64,000 nucleotides of DNA from Halorarius halobius (lineage in GTDB: Archaea; Halobacteriota; Halobacteria; Halobacteriales; Haloarculaceae): NCBI RefSeq assembly GCF_024298865.1, contig NZ_CP101161.1, positions 3,555,227 through 3,619,226 of the forward strand, written 5' to 3'. A program made the position numbers and the translations under genes. Under the pieces are notes generated by a model. That model saw nothing but the letters and a program-made list of their open reading frames with translations, had not been told where the DNA came from and ran no database searches. Shown here in pieces: positions 8,730 through 17,224 of the stretch. Numbering within the stretch: position 1 is the stretch's first letter; every line of letters starts with the position of its first letter.

Positions 8730-9119
8730 GGGTGTCATAGAACAGTTCCCACACTGCTGCTACGCTCCCGTTGAATCGCTAAGTACAGATGAGCTATTGA
8801 CCAAGGCAGGGAGGATTATCAACAGGCAGCACGTTCCGTTAGACAATGGAGTCATATCTCAAGTTCACTCTCGTTGCTTTAGCGAGCATACTGGTTGGGA
8901 TTCCGTTGTGGACCGCCATCTTTGCTCCTGAGCGACTGTCCATCACGATGTTCACAGAATTGAGATTCTGGATACCAGCGGTGATTGGAATGGCTTTGAT
9001 GCTGTTTGGTTTTTGGATTGGTCAGCGAGCAGATATTGCTTAATTCGCACACCCACTTAGCGAGTGATTCCATACCTTTCACCTGAAAACTACACCGCGT
9101 GAATAGTTCTATGACACCC
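8730..9119. mobile_element. small inverted-repeat element 1 (no transposase)
   Basis: The left end begins GGGTGTCATAGAACAGTTC and the right end is the complement of GGGTGTCATAGAACTATTC. Subterminal parts also match (left ...GAATCGCTAAGTAC, right complement ...TCACTCGCTAAGTGGG), so each repeat spans roughly 57-66 bp. Element 2 (10381-11277) has the same ends in the same orientations. The interior carries only a 65-aa membrane protein. No target duplication is obvious. It resembles a MITE or a non-autonomous derivative of an insertion sequence. Confidence 0.6.
8846..9043 (+). CDS. 65-aa protein with two membrane segments, inside element 1
   Basis: Two hydrophobic stretches: FTLVALASILVGIPLWTAIF (about residues 7-26) and FWIPAVIGMALMLFGFWIG (about 41-59), separated by a short charged loop. 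No known family was recognised. It lies wholly between the inverted repeats, and the sister element also carries a membrane protein, so it may be the element's cargo. Confidence 0.5.
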   Translation: MESYLKFTLVALASILVGIPLWTAIFAPERLSITMFTELRFWIPAVIGMALMLFGFWIGQRADIA

Positions 9120-9182
9120 TGTCCTACTCCGAGATTCGTTCGCAGGGTTTGATAAGCCGCCGCTGTGACGTGACAGAACAAC

Positions 9183-10340
9183 ATGGACAGGGACGCTGTT
9201 AGGAAGTATGTCGAACAATCTGACGCCGTTCTCGACGCTGCTCCGCAGATGGACGAAGCGAACACAAAGGCCGCCATTCTGCGTGATTTCTTGAGCCTTC
9301 TCGACTGGCAGATTCCGCAAAATACCCAGCTCGAATACTCCGTCGAGGCGTTCGGACAGACATATAAGGTGGACTATGCTCTGATTCTCGATGGAACACC
9401 GGTCGCATTTCTCGAAGCCAAGGGCGCGGACACAGCCCTAACTGCCGACCACGATGAACAACTCTCGTCCTATATGATGAACAAGAACGTCAACTACGGG
9501 ATTCTGACGAACGGGAAGCAGTATCGCTTCTTTCAGCGCCGAGTTGACGCTTCGAACGTGAATGTTCAGCAGGTCGGTAACGTAGACCTCGAAGACCTGC
9601 CCAACCGTCTTGCCGTTCTGAAAGCATACGAGAAGGACGCTATCGAGTCGGGCGAATCGGGGAAGATACTCGGTCGCATTAATGAACTCCGTGAAGCCCG
9701 CCGAACCCTCAAAACGGACAAGGACGACTTAGCAGTCGAACTCTCGAACACGCTGGCTGACGAAGTTTCTGACTCTATCTCGTCGCTCGCGGAGACGCAG
9801 GCGAAGGAAATGATTGACCGGCTCGTTGAGGATATTGATTCTGAAATCGACGCTGACGGCGGAGGTGCTGACGAACCGGTTGGTGGCGGCAGTGGCGGCA
9901 TTGAGCCAACAGGAAATCATATCGTCGGGACAATCCGACGGACTGAGATTGACGGCAACGACGACGCGAAAGTCGCGGTGTTCCCCACGAAGGAGTCAGG
10001 TCTACCGTTTCTCAAGGAGAACAACGCGTGGGGATTCGTTCGGGTTGGAAGCGAGTTCGAGTATGTTGCGATGTACGTGACTGGCGACGTGCGTCAGGTC
10101 AAATATTTCGCTACGGTCAGGGACGTAGTTCCACCCGAAGAGGCGAATTTATCTCGTCCAATCGAAGAGTACGCTGACGGCGCGAAAATCGCAGAGGACA
10201 AGATGGTAATTCGCTTCGAGCCGGAGAGTCTGTACGAGTTGGAAAACCCGGTTCCATATGAGTCAAAGTACCCCCAAGGACTTCGATATACTACGCTCGG
10301 AGCGATTCGGTCAGCAGAGACGACCGACGATATGCTCTGA
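9183..10340 (+). CDS. HsdR-N-type PD-(D/E)XK endonuclease with EVE/PUA-like C-terminus
   Basis: 385 aa. Residues 1-120 form the nuclease fold of type I restriction HsdR N-termini: Asp64 in YKVDYALI and Glu78-x-Lys80 in AFLEAKG, with Glu51 upstream. A helical region follows (about 150-225). Residues 240-385 contain NAWGFVRVGSEFEYVAMYV and PYESKYPQGLRYTTL, which look to me like a PUA/EVE-type domain that could read modified DNA. No methylase or helicase gene is adjacent, so a stand-alone, possibly modification-dependent, restriction enzyme is inferred. The first 226 codons and about 54 bp upstream are nearly identical to 27424-28512, and then the sequences diverge. A TATA-like TTTGATAAG lies about 30 bp upstream, fitting a leaderless transcript. 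Confidence 0.75.
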   Translation: MDRDAVRKYVEQSDAVLDAAPQMDEANTKAAILRDFLSLLDWQIPQNTQLEYSVEAFGQTYKVDYALILDGTPVAFLEAKGADTALTADHDEQLSSYMMNKNVNYGILTNGKQYRFFQRRVDASNVNVQQVGNVDLEDLPNRLAVLKAYEKDAIESGESGKILGRINELREARRTLKTDKDDLAVELSNTLADEVSDSISSLAETQAKEMIDRLVEDIDSEIDADGGGADEPVGGGSGGIEPTGNHIVGTIRRTEIDGNDDAKVAVFPTKESGLPFLKENNAWGFVRVGSEFEYVAMYVTGDVRQVKYFATVRDVVPPEEANLSRPIEEYADGAKIAEDKMVIRFEPESLYELENPVPYESKYPQGLRYTTLGAIRSAETTDDML

Positions 10341-10380
10341 CTGATTTAACGGAGAACATGATGGGTTCGTCTCTTCTTGA

Positions 10381-11277
10381 GGGAGTCATAGAACAGTTCA
10401 CACACTGCTGCTTCACTCGCGTTGAATCGCTAAGTACATGCTCTGTAGTTACCGATGAAGCGAGAACGTCGCTGACTAGATGTCGTAGTCCCCTTATGCG
10501 AAACCACCTTCTCTCGCCCGAGCTTCCTGATTCTGGGGTGTGATTTATGCATCGATAGGGTGGAATGTCGAGATGTGAAGCAGGAGACATCCGCCGAAGA
10601 GCACCCCGACACCGAAGACCGGTCGGAGGAGGAACTTCGAGAAGACCTCTACGAGCAATTCGGCGTGCCGGCGAAGGGAGGTGCAATGATTAAGTGGATA
10701 CTCCCACTGCTGGAGCTCGTAGTGAACACCGAGGAGCGATACGACATCAACGCTCGCTCGAAAATCCTCGCGGAAATTGCGCTGTATCAAGCTTACGAAC
10801 GAGAACCCAAGTTCAAGCTGTTTCTCTGGGCAGCACTACTGATTGGCGGGTACGACCTCCTGCAACCTCTCAACCCCGACATCTACAGCATCCTGTTCCT
10901 CGCACTCGCCACCATCAACGGGTTCGCATCCTCCCTGCGCTCCCCACCGATGCTCGCCGCCGAAGTCGAAGGAGTACCTGACGAGAACGGAATGCCCGCA
11001 GACTACCGAACAACAGCACTTTCCAGCGCCAACACGAACGTCACACTCGTCCTGTTCGTTATTGCTGTCGGCGTGCAGTTACTGCTAGCGAGCACCATTG
11101 TTGAGGGGGAACTGGTGGCGAGGAACATTGCTGCCGGAGTCGTCAATCCAGTCGTTTCTGGGGTACTGCTACTTCTGCTCCCGGTGGCTTGGCGAAAATG
11201 GAGACGCATTCCCACTTAGCGGGTGATTCGATACATCTTGACTGAAACTATCCCGTGTGAATAGTTCTATGACACCC
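10381..11277. mobile_element. inverted-repeat element 2 (no transposase)
   Basis: Same ends as element 1: left GGGAGTCATAGAACAGTTCA continuing with CACTGCTGC and GTTGAATCGCTAAGTAC; right the complement of GGGTGTCATAGAACTATTCA with CCCGCTAAGTGGG. Length about 0.9 kb. The only plausible gene inside is a membrane protein. It begins 40 bp after the nuclease gene, so the nuclease is flanked on both sides by copies of the same element. Confidence 0.6.
10560..11219 (+). CDS. membrane protein inside element 2
   Basis: Up to 219 aa from a GTG at 10560; ATG 10686 (MIKWILPLLE) is an alternative. The N-terminus is acidic. Hydrophobic segments include LFLWAALLIGGYDLL, YSILFLALATINGFA, VTLVLFVIAVGVQLLLA and VNPVVSGVLLLLLPVAW, so about four membrane passes. 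The stop codon lies at the start of the right inverted repeat. No family recognised; it could be an effector or immunity protein moved by the element. Confidence 0.5.
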   Translation: MECRDVKQETSAEEHPDTEDRSEEELREDLYEQFGVPAKGGAMIKWILPLLELVVNTEERYDINARSKILAEIALYQAYEREPKFKLFLWAALLIGGYDLLQPLNPDIYSILFLALATINGFASSLRSPPMLAAEVEGVPDENGMPADYRTTALSSANTNVTLVLFVIAVGVQLLLASTIVEGELVARNIAAGVVNPVVSGVLLLLLPVAWRKWRRIPT

Positions 11278-11340
11278 TCTAGAGTAGGTAATATCCCTCC
11301 TGTCTCGGAACGTCTGCCTTCACGGCAAGCCCGTGCTCCA

Positions 11341-11814
11341 CTACTTGCCAGACCGCTCAGCGACTGAGAGATATAATGCGTAGTTACCGGTGTATTGGTT
11401 CGTATCACGTACTTTCGTTCTCTTTAGATTGATTTCGACTCGCGTTTCATCGTTTTCCAAGTCAAGTAACGGCTTCAGCAATCCCGCAACGGTCTCGATA
11501 AAACGTGCGTCACCCGTAACTCGAATATTCGAAATATCTGTCTCGAACGTGCTTCCTGTGAACCCGGCCGGTTTTGGGAGGACAGAACTCTTCAGCTCCG
11601 TAGCGGTTGGCCTATCGAGACCGTGCAGCCACTCCATTAAATCACGCTTTCGAATTGCTCCACTCTTGGTTGACCGTAAGGCGTCTAAATCGCCTCCTGT
11701 ACCCTGCGCTTTCCGTGAGAGTATTCTCGCTCCTTTCGATGGGTTGCAGTCCAGACAGCGGCTGCTGGAGGCCTTAGGTGCGATGAGAACTCCACAATCT
11801 TCGCAGAAGTTCAT
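11341..11814 (-). CDS. hypothetical protein with N-terminal zinc ribbon
   Basis: 157 aa. Begins MNFCEDCGVLI and has RCLDCNPSKG shortly after, a four-Cys ribbon. The rest (about 60-157) is an unrecognised alpha/beta region containing FETDISNIRVTGDARFIETV. The gene starts about 65 bp left of cassette A and reads away from it. No function assigned. Confidence 0.5.
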   Translation of the reverse strand: MNFCEDCGVLIAPKASSSRCLDCNPSKGARILSRKAQGTGGDLDALRSTKSGAIRKRDLMEWLHGLDRPTATELKSSVLPKPAGFTGSTFETDISNIRVTGDARFIETVAGLLKPLLDLENDETRVEINLKRTKVRDTNQYTGNYALYLSVAERSGK

Positions 11815-11879
11815 GTGACGTACAGAATCGGAGACAAGATAATCATATGCTATGTGGCGCTCCCGACGAAGTTGTCGTC

Positions 11880-12285
11880 CTCAGTCGAATTTCTTGGGTA
11901 AGAGGTCGGTCTTTTGCAAAGGGTATCTCGACCGAAATGGCCCCGGCATCTTATTGGACAATCGTCTAATATTGGCCAGAATATAGAGCGGCACCTAGGG
12001 AAGAAATCCGATGTGAAAATGCCGATTATTCTCGGACCGCGCGAGCAATCAAAATCTGGTTATAGGGCGCAGTACCGCTGAATTTGGCTATTTAACTTCT
12101 TCTACTTTTCTAGCCCGGTTCCGTTCTAGTATATGAGCCCTTCTACTTTAGAAACTCCAAAAGTAGCCACACTTATACTGCATTCTGCCGTTTATTGGGG
12201 TAATGAAAACGAATGAATCGGCAGTGATTGGCCCGTGCATGAACCCCTGCGAAATGCCATCTTCCTTCCGTGAGGTGAGCCACAA
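11880..12285 (+). promoter_or_regulatory. conserved left end and leader of the 385-aa recombinase
   Basis: About 400 bp non-coding, strongly conserved with 32018-32424. It holds a TATA-like GGCTATTTAACTTC and three related motifs kept in both copies: CTACTTTT near 12103, TTCTACTTTAGAA near 12141 (itself TTCTA-CTT-TAGAA, an inverted repeat) and the complement AAAAGTAG near 12159. These could be recombinase or repressor binding sites. Confidence 0.45.
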
Positions 12286-13443
12286 ATGAGTGCTGCTGAC
12301 GACACCTCTACGAAGGTTTCTGACCTGTCTGCGGAAGAGATGATGCAGATGTTTACGGACAAGATGTCGGAGCAACTGAGTCCGTCACTCTCGTCGAAGA
12401 CTCCGAAGGAGGCCGTGGACAAATACTTCCAGACTCGAAATCTGGAGGCGGGAACCGAATACACTCACCGTTCTGCCTTGTACAATCACTTCGTTGTCTG
12501 GTGTGATGAAGTGAGGGGAATCGATGACATGAGTGAATTAACGGGTAACGACCTTGCTGATTACCGCGTCTGGAGGCGGGAAGAAGCGCCGACGAGGGTA
12601 AAGAAACTACGACCAAAGTCGGAAGAGACGCAGCAAAAGATTCTTCGAGTGTTCATCAAGCGGTGTGAGCAGTGGGAATTCGTCACGCCCGGTTTACACG
12701 AGTACGTCCTCATACCGAAGGTCAGCCGGAGTGACGAGGTTCGAGATGAAATTCTCGATTCACACACTGCGAAGCAAATACTCGATTGGCTTGCTCGGTA
12801 CGAGTATGCGAGTCTTCACCACGTCATCTGGCTTCTGTACGCAGAGAGTGGAGCACGATTGGGCGGAATTCATTCGCTTGACGTGTCGGACTACGTGTCT
12901 CAAAGGGATGGTGGGTATCTGAAACTGAGACACCGTCCAGAGGAAGGAACCACATTGAAGAATGGAGAGGAAGGTGAGCGAGATGTCAGTATTACGCTGG
13001 ACGTTTGTGACGTTCTGGATGACTACCTTGAGGATAAGCGGGTGGACCAGACCGACGAGTACGGCCGAGCTCCGTTGCTGACTACCTCGCATGGGCGGGT
13101 TTCGAAGTCAACAATTCGTACGTACTTCTACGCGTGGACGCGTCCTTGCGTTATCGGCATGGGGTGTCCCTACGGTCGCGACCCGCGTGAGTGCGATGCC
13201 GCAAAGAGAAATAACTGGGCATTCAGGTGTCCAGACAGTCTGAGCACTCATCCAGTTCGGAAAGGGTACATCACGGCCGAGCTTAAGGGAGGGATTCCGA
13301 AGATGGTCCTCTCAGAGAGGTGTGACGTGTCCGAGAAGATTCTCGACCGGCACTACGACTTCCGGACCGAGCAAGAAAAGATGGAGGCCCGGATGAGGTT
13401 GATGAAGATGGCGCACCAACGAAACCCGAGATATGGCGCATAG
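12286..13443 (+). CDS. tyrosine recombinase, 385 aa, left gene of cassette A
   Basis: The N-terminal half is a SAM-like core-binding domain (residues about 50-150). The catalytic domain shows Arg in ESGARLGGIHSLDV, Lys in TTLKNGEEGER, His-x-x-Arg in LSTHPVRKGYIT, and the nucleophile Tyr in ILDRHYDFRT. The usual box III His position is Cys/Asp (SERCDVS). Between box I and HxxR there is a cysteine insertion, CPYGRDPRECDAAK...RCPDS, shared with the 339-aa recombinase; this may bind zinc. The protein is about 90% identical by eye to the product of 32425-33582. The active-site set looks intact, so the enzyme could be functional. Confidence 0.9.
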   Translation: MSAADDTSTKVSDLSAEEMMQMFTDKMSEQLSPSLSSKTPKEAVDKYFQTRNLEAGTEYTHRSALYNHFVVWCDEVRGIDDMSELTGNDLADYRVWRREEAPTRVKKLRPKSEETQQKILRVFIKRCEQWEFVTPGLHEYVLIPKVSRSDEVRDEILDSHTAKQILDWLARYEYASLHHVIWLLYAESGARLGGIHSLDVSDYVSQRDGGYLKLRHRPEEGTTLKNGEEGERDVSITLDVCDVLDDYLEDKRVDQTDEYGRAPLLTTSHGRVSKSTIRTYFYAWTRPCVIGMGCPYGRDPRECDAAKRNNWAFRCPDSLSTHPVRKGYITAELKGGIPKMVLSERCDVSEKILDRHYDFRTEQEKMEARMRLMKMAHQRNPRYGA

Positions 13444-13608
13444 GACCCCGTTAGTTAGATAAGTGCCACGTGGAGTAGTTTATCAGATAGCGGTAGCTCT
13501 CGCGGTTCATACGAGGTCTAACAGCCAGTAATTGAGAAGCAATTCTCAGAGAAGACTACACTAGAAAACGACAGGGGTACTATTATACTGCGGAACTCGC
13601 GATGATGT

Positions 13609-14199
13609 ATGTCAAATAATGCTAGTTGGGGAGAACTTCTAGTCGGCGCGTATCACCAATTAGAGAACGAGTGCGAGGTTGTCAGTTACAACAACCGGTC
13701 AGAAGAACCCGGCAACCAGATGGAAGCCGACGTGCTTGCGATAGATAACGACAGGGAGAGCGGAGAGCAGCACGTCTATATTTGCGAAGTAGTGACACAT
13801 CTGAAGGGAAATTTGTATTCTGGCTCGCCAAAGGACGAAGAGGGATGGTGGATGGAGTATTCCAACACAAGTGCCTACCATCGCTCATTAGAGAAGTTGT
13901 GGAGGAAATTCTCGGATAACCATCGTTACGTACGCCAGACGTTCCCCCACGCGAACGAGTATTCATTCGAATTTTGGGCACCGGTGGTTAAGGGGTCGAA
14001 AACGGAAGGACCGCTCATCAAGGGTCTCAACAGACTTTCCGAAGAATTCGAGAAAGAAACCGACGAAAAGCTGGAACTGTTTATCAACGAAAAGTACACC
14101 ACGCGTATCGACTTGTTACGTGAGAAAGCGGAAGATGATACTAGTGGCCGTGGTGCTCCTGCATATCGTTTCCTTCAGATATTGGAACATCTTCGATAA
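13609..14199 (+). CDS. cassette A cargo: possible degenerate PD-(D/E)XK nuclease-like protein
   Basis: 196 aa. The segment NQMEADVLAIDNDRESGEQH then VYICEVVTHLKG resembles the Asp...Glu core of restriction-like nucleases, but the usual Lys after Glu is replaced by Val-Thr, so the assignment is weak. The remainder is Trp/Tyr-rich and helical (WWMEYSNTSAYHRSLEKLWR). No signal peptide or membrane segment. It is the only plus-strand cargo gene, facing the HEPN gene. It may be a nuclease-fold effector or an unknown cargo protein. Confidence 0.45.
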   Translation: MSNNASWGELLVGAYHQLENECEVVSYNNRSEEPGNQMEADVLAIDNDRESGEQHVYICEVVTHLKGNLYSGSPKDEEGWWMEYSNTSAYHRSLEKLWRKFSDNHRYVRQTFPHANEYSFEFWAPVVKGSKTEGPLIKGLNRLSEEFEKETDEKLELFINEKYTTRIDLLREKAEDDTSGRGAPAYRFLQILEHLR

Positions 14200-14234
14200 C
14201 GCGTATATAACATACTGGAATAAAGGGGGCGTAC

Positions 14235-14918
14235 TTATTCTCCTTCTTCACTCCAAAATCGTTCTCCTTCAAGCATATAGTGTAGTTCGTTGATACTGTA
14301 CATCCCCTTATCAACTTCGAGCATGACACCATCCTGAAAATCAAATGCTTGACGGAAGTCTTTTTTATGTACCAAGTCATTCCGATGGTCTCGGAAGGAC
14401 CTCATATTCTTGTACAGCTTATGGCCTATGACTCCACATCTGTATAGCAAATGCTCTCGAACCGGCTGAGACATTCTCCGGTCGAGCGTCTTCATCGTCT
14501 CGTTGGTACCTCGGAAGTCCTCCTCAATGAGTTCCTCATTTAACACGTCTATAGAGTAGATTTCGATGAAGTCCTGTGCGAGAATGAAAAACATCAGGAT
14601 ATCGTCGTGCATATAAATTCTCGCTAGTAGCGATTCAGCACGGTCCTGCCTTTCATCTTCGAGGTCCTCAATCGCTGACCCCTCAATCATCTCATTCAGT
14701 TCCTTCACTTTGTCACGCAGATTCCCGTAAATACGGTTCAACCCCGAAAGAGTGTTGAGACGCTGTAAACTCTCAGGCACTTCCTCTCCTCGGTCTTCAG
14801 CAAGTAGTTGAATACCCGCTTCAACCATCTTAACACGTAACTCATCGGGAAATTCAATCCCGTATTCTTCTTCTAAATTGTTAATCTCAGAAACAAAGGG
14901 GGCAGTGTCTTCACTCAT
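14235..14918 (-). CDS. cassette A cargo: HEPN-like RNase candidate
   Basis: 227 aa, strongly helical and acidic. The stretch RSFRDHRNDLVHKK holds Arg179-x4-His184, the R-x4-6-H signature of HEPN ribonucleases, placed on a C-terminal helix as in that superfamily; DDILMFFILAQDFIEIY is a second long helix. Family knowledge: HEPN proteins are RNA-cutting toxins or defence effectors, often paired with a nucleotidyltransferase antitoxin. No MNT partner is seen; the neighbour upstream (14991-15305) is a zinc protein. The assignment rests on the motif and helical content. Confidence 0.5.
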   Translation of the reverse strand: MSEDTAPFVSEINNLEEEYGIEFPDELRVKMVEAGIQLLAEDRGEEVPESLQRLNTLSGLNRIYGNLRDKVKELNEMIEGSAIEDLEDERQDRAESLLARIYMHDDILMFFILAQDFIEIYSIDVLNEELIEEDFRGTNETMKTLDRRMSQPVREHLLYRCGVIGHKLYKNMRSFRDHRNDLVHKKDFRQAFDFQDGVMLEVDKGMYSINELHYMLEGERFWSEEGE

Positions 14919-14990
14919 ACGAACTGCTACTGAGGTGACTTGTATACTACTGTCGGAAACCTGTGCTCTTGAGACAACTGGATAATACTG

Positions 14991-15305
14991 CTATTTTGAG
15001 AGGTCCCTTTCTGAAACGAGTTCAGTATAGGTGAGTGAAATCTGGTCATATTTATTGCTAAGATTATCTAAGTCGCCCGGCGCGAGGTCATTATCGTTGA
15101 GACACTCGGGACAGACACCGATTTTTACTGCAAACGCCTGCCTCGCTTCACGTTTCTGTTGGTTGCTTCCCTGCATTTGCGTCACGGCGCCATTACTTAG
15201 GGTCTCAAAGATTTCCCCGATACGTTGAGGATTTCCAGAGGGACCTCTATTGTAGAGACCGTCACCACAGAACGCACAGTAATTCGGGTCTGGCTCGCCA
15301 GTCAT
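14991..15305 (-). CDS. cassette A cargo: 104-aa zinc-ribbon protein
   Basis: Begins MTGEPDPNYC with CAFCGDGLY, and a second pair CPECLND about 60 residues later, so four Cys form a ribbon around a helical insertion. Lies 72 bp upstream of the HEPN candidate on the same strand, so it may be its regulator or neutraliser. ATG 15305 is preferred to 15338 because the longer N-terminus has no matching composition. Confidence 0.5.
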   Translation of the reverse strand: MTGEPDPNYCAFCGDGLYNRGPSGNPQRIGEIFETLSNGAVTQMQGSNQQKREARQAFAVKIGVCPECLNDNDLAPGDLDNLSNKYDQISLTYTELVSERDLSK

Positions 15306-15464
15306 AGTATCATCGTCATTTGGCTGCTTGAAAATCATTACGTCGGTCCTAGATTACGTCGTACTGCGCACATCCTCTCTGTCTTGCACGGCGATTTTTA
15401 CTGATATAAGATTCAATAGGCTGGAAATGCCTCCAGCTAGTATAAAAGAGACGAAAGAACTGTT

Positions 15465-16484
15465 TTAGAGGTTGTTGAGGTACTTCCGCCGCTGCTCCAT
15501 CTTCGTCTTCTCATCACGCCGGTCGTAGTGTTTGTCGAGAGTATCCGGGTTAACGTTCGCACGAGCCGAGACTACCTCAACCGGAACATCCGAACTGAGA
15601 TGATGCGTTATCGCACCTCGGCGAACAGCGTGCGATGACACGCTCTCAGGACACTTCGATGCGTGGACGTACTCCGCGGCTTCGCATTCTTCCGGGTCCC
15701 GATTGAGAGGACAGGAAAGCCCGATTCGACACGGTCGCGACCAGTTGTACACAATCGTCGTCGGCGTAGTAGTATGCATTCGACCATGTGAAGTTGCGAT
15801 GAGTGGCTCTCGTCCGTATTCATCAACAACGTCCGGTCGTTGGTTCTCTATCCAGTCATCAAGCAGACCGCAGACTTCGGAAGAGAGCGCGACGAACCGT
15901 TCTCCCTTCATTTTGTTCTTGATGGGCGTGTCCGTCTCTGGTCGATGGCGAATTTCCAGCGATTTTTCTTCTGGGTGGTAGTCAGACAAATCGAGTGTTC
16001 GGACTGCTCCGCGACGGAGCATGGTGTGCCACTGGAGTGTAAGCACCATGTGAGCTCGCGAGGCGTACTCGAATTTTCCCAGATGAGTCAGGATGGCTTC
16101 AGCCTGCTCGGGCGTGAGCCGGTCGTCTCGGACGTTTTCGTCGGCATCAAGGTCGGGCGAGAGAACTTTCTCGCTGAGGTCGGGTTTGACCGCGTCGACG
16201 GTCTCTAGGAATCGGATGAATACGCGAAGCGTATCCATCTGCGTTTTTTCGGTGACGGGTTTGATTTCTCCGTCATGGCTTCGTCGCCATAGGCGGAACT
16301 CGTGGAGCAGGCGGCCGGTGAGCTCGTTGAGATTCGTGAGCTCCTTTTCGTGTTCACACCAGCGGACGAAGTGTCCGAGGCGAGATTTGTGGGAGCGAAG
16401 GGTTGATTTGGCCACTTCGCGTCGTCGATGGTCGATATACAGTGCGAGTGCTTCGTCGGGCGCGATTGGTTCGAGGTCGTCCAT
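15465..16484 (-). CDS. tyrosine recombinase, 339 aa, right gene of cassette A
   Basis: Core-binding domain about residues 10-110, then the catalytic domain: Arg in HTMLRRGAVRTLDL, Lys in TPIKNKMKGER, HAVRRGAIT (His-x-x-Arg), and Tyr in DTLDKHYDRR. A Cys-rich insertion, CPLNRDPEECEAAE...KCPES, matches that of the 385-aa recombinase, so the two are distant members of one haloarchaeal family. The box III His position is not His. Nearly identical to 34531-35550. Transcribed inward from the right end, convergent with the 385-aa gene. Confidence 0.9.
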   Translation of the reverse strand: MDDLEPIAPDEALALYIDHRRREVAKSTLRSHKSRLGHFVRWCEHEKELTNLNELTGRLLHEFRLWRRSHDGEIKPVTEKTQMDTLRVFIRFLETVDAVKPDLSEKVLSPDLDADENVRDDRLTPEQAEAILTHLGKFEYASRAHMVLTLQWHTMLRRGAVRTLDLSDYHPEEKSLEIRHRPETDTPIKNKMKGERFVALSSEVCGLLDDWIENQRPDVVDEYGREPLIATSHGRMHTTTPTTIVYNWSRPCRIGLSCPLNRDPEECEAAEYVHASKCPESVSSHAVRRGAITHHLSSDVPVEVVSARANVNPDTLDKHYDRRDEKTKMEQRRKYLNNL

Positions 16485-16544
16485 GGTTGGTCCAGCAAAT
16501 CCCAGTCGGGAGGGGGCGATTCTGAACCAGCCTGTTGATTGATA

Positions 16545-16667
16545 CTAGGTTGTTACGGGGTGGACAGGGTTCCTGCAGAGTTTAAGATATTCCCGGAGTG
16601 CGAAGGGGTCGCTTTTTGCTTTCGGTATAAACGGAAAATTATCATTATAACGTATTCGGTCAGCCAT
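16545..16667 (-). pseudogene. 40-codon chimaeric frame across the right end of cassette A
   Basis: ATG 16667 reads MADRIRYNDNFPFIPKAKSD, continues with PFALREYLKL, and then crosses the CTGCAG boundary at 16578 into element sequence (CRNPVHPVTT) to a TAG shared with cassette B. The host part looks protein-like, so the element may have inserted near the 5' end of a small gene. A short functional peptide ahead of the recombinase cannot be excluded. Confidence 0.35.
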
Positions 16668-16906
16668 ATCTACACCTGCCACTAATCGCGGGGCCTGGCT
16701 CAAAACAGATTCGCTCTTCGGATACTCAATCGGCTAATTATGACTCTCTTCTTCTGCAGGTTTCGTGATTCTCTCAGCCACGTCAGTGCATAAGCGTCAG
16801 AATCAAGACTCTCGTGAAGGTTAACCGTGTGACCCAAGTTCTGCACAGGTCGTGGGCTATTATATGGTTTCAATCTGATTCACCTGTATCTTCTCAGAGT
16901 TCTTAA

Positions 16907-17224
16907 GTGGTGTCAGAAGTATCCGAGGAGACCGAATCTGACTTGGAGGCCGTCGTTGAATATCGCTGTGAAACAATGACTGAGTTCGGTCAGGGAGACA
17001 GGGTGCGGGTAGACATTCCTGACGAGACCGACCCAGACCACGAACGCTTTCACGGCCAGCATGGGATAATCCTCAGGAAGATTTCTGACGATGCAGGAAG
17101 TCTTACCAATGATAACCGTGATTCAGTCGTTTACCGGGTAGAGCTTGACCCAGGAGAAACGATGGACTTCAGGAGGCGTGATTTGCGTCCACCTCTTGAT
17201 GGAGAGTCGATGGACTCCGAATAA
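16907..17224 (+). CDS. small protein with SH3/KOW-like barrel pattern
   Basis: 105 aa from GTG 16907; ATG 16976 is a good alternative that removes an acidic tail. The core reads FGQGDRVRVDIPDETDPDHE...HGQHGIIL...VYRVELDPGETMDFRRRDLRPP, with the pattern G-D-x-V-x-V, a loop, then G-x-x-G-x-I typical of small beta-barrels that bind nucleic acid or protein. Such proteins are common as haloarchaeal hypotheticals. Located between cassette A and the PrimPol gene, which reads toward it. Confidence 0.55.
   Translation: MVSEVSEETESDLEAVVEYRCETMTEFGQGDRVRVDIPDETDPDHERFHGQHGIILRKISDDAGSLTNDNRDSVVYRVELDPGETMDFRRRDLRPPLDGESMDSE

Larger units (their letters stand above)
11880..16578. mobile_element. cassette A: cargo element with two convergent tyrosine recombinases
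   Basis: Bounds come from comparison with cassette B (32018-35645). Left similarity begins at GTCGAATTTCTTGGGTAAGA (11884) and runs through the 385-aa recombinase gene, stopping at its stop codon. Right similarity covers the whole 339-aa recombinase gene plus about 95 bp ending in GGGTTCCTGCAG (16578). The cargo between (13444-15464) has no counterpart in B. No terminal inverted repeats or target duplications were seen, as expected for tyrosine-recombinase elements. Confidence 0.7.

Noticed and set aside
9183-10340. Complete type I restriction-modification system
   Set aside because: Only an HsdR N-terminal-like nuclease is present; no HsdM, HsdS or restriction helicase domain is found nearby.
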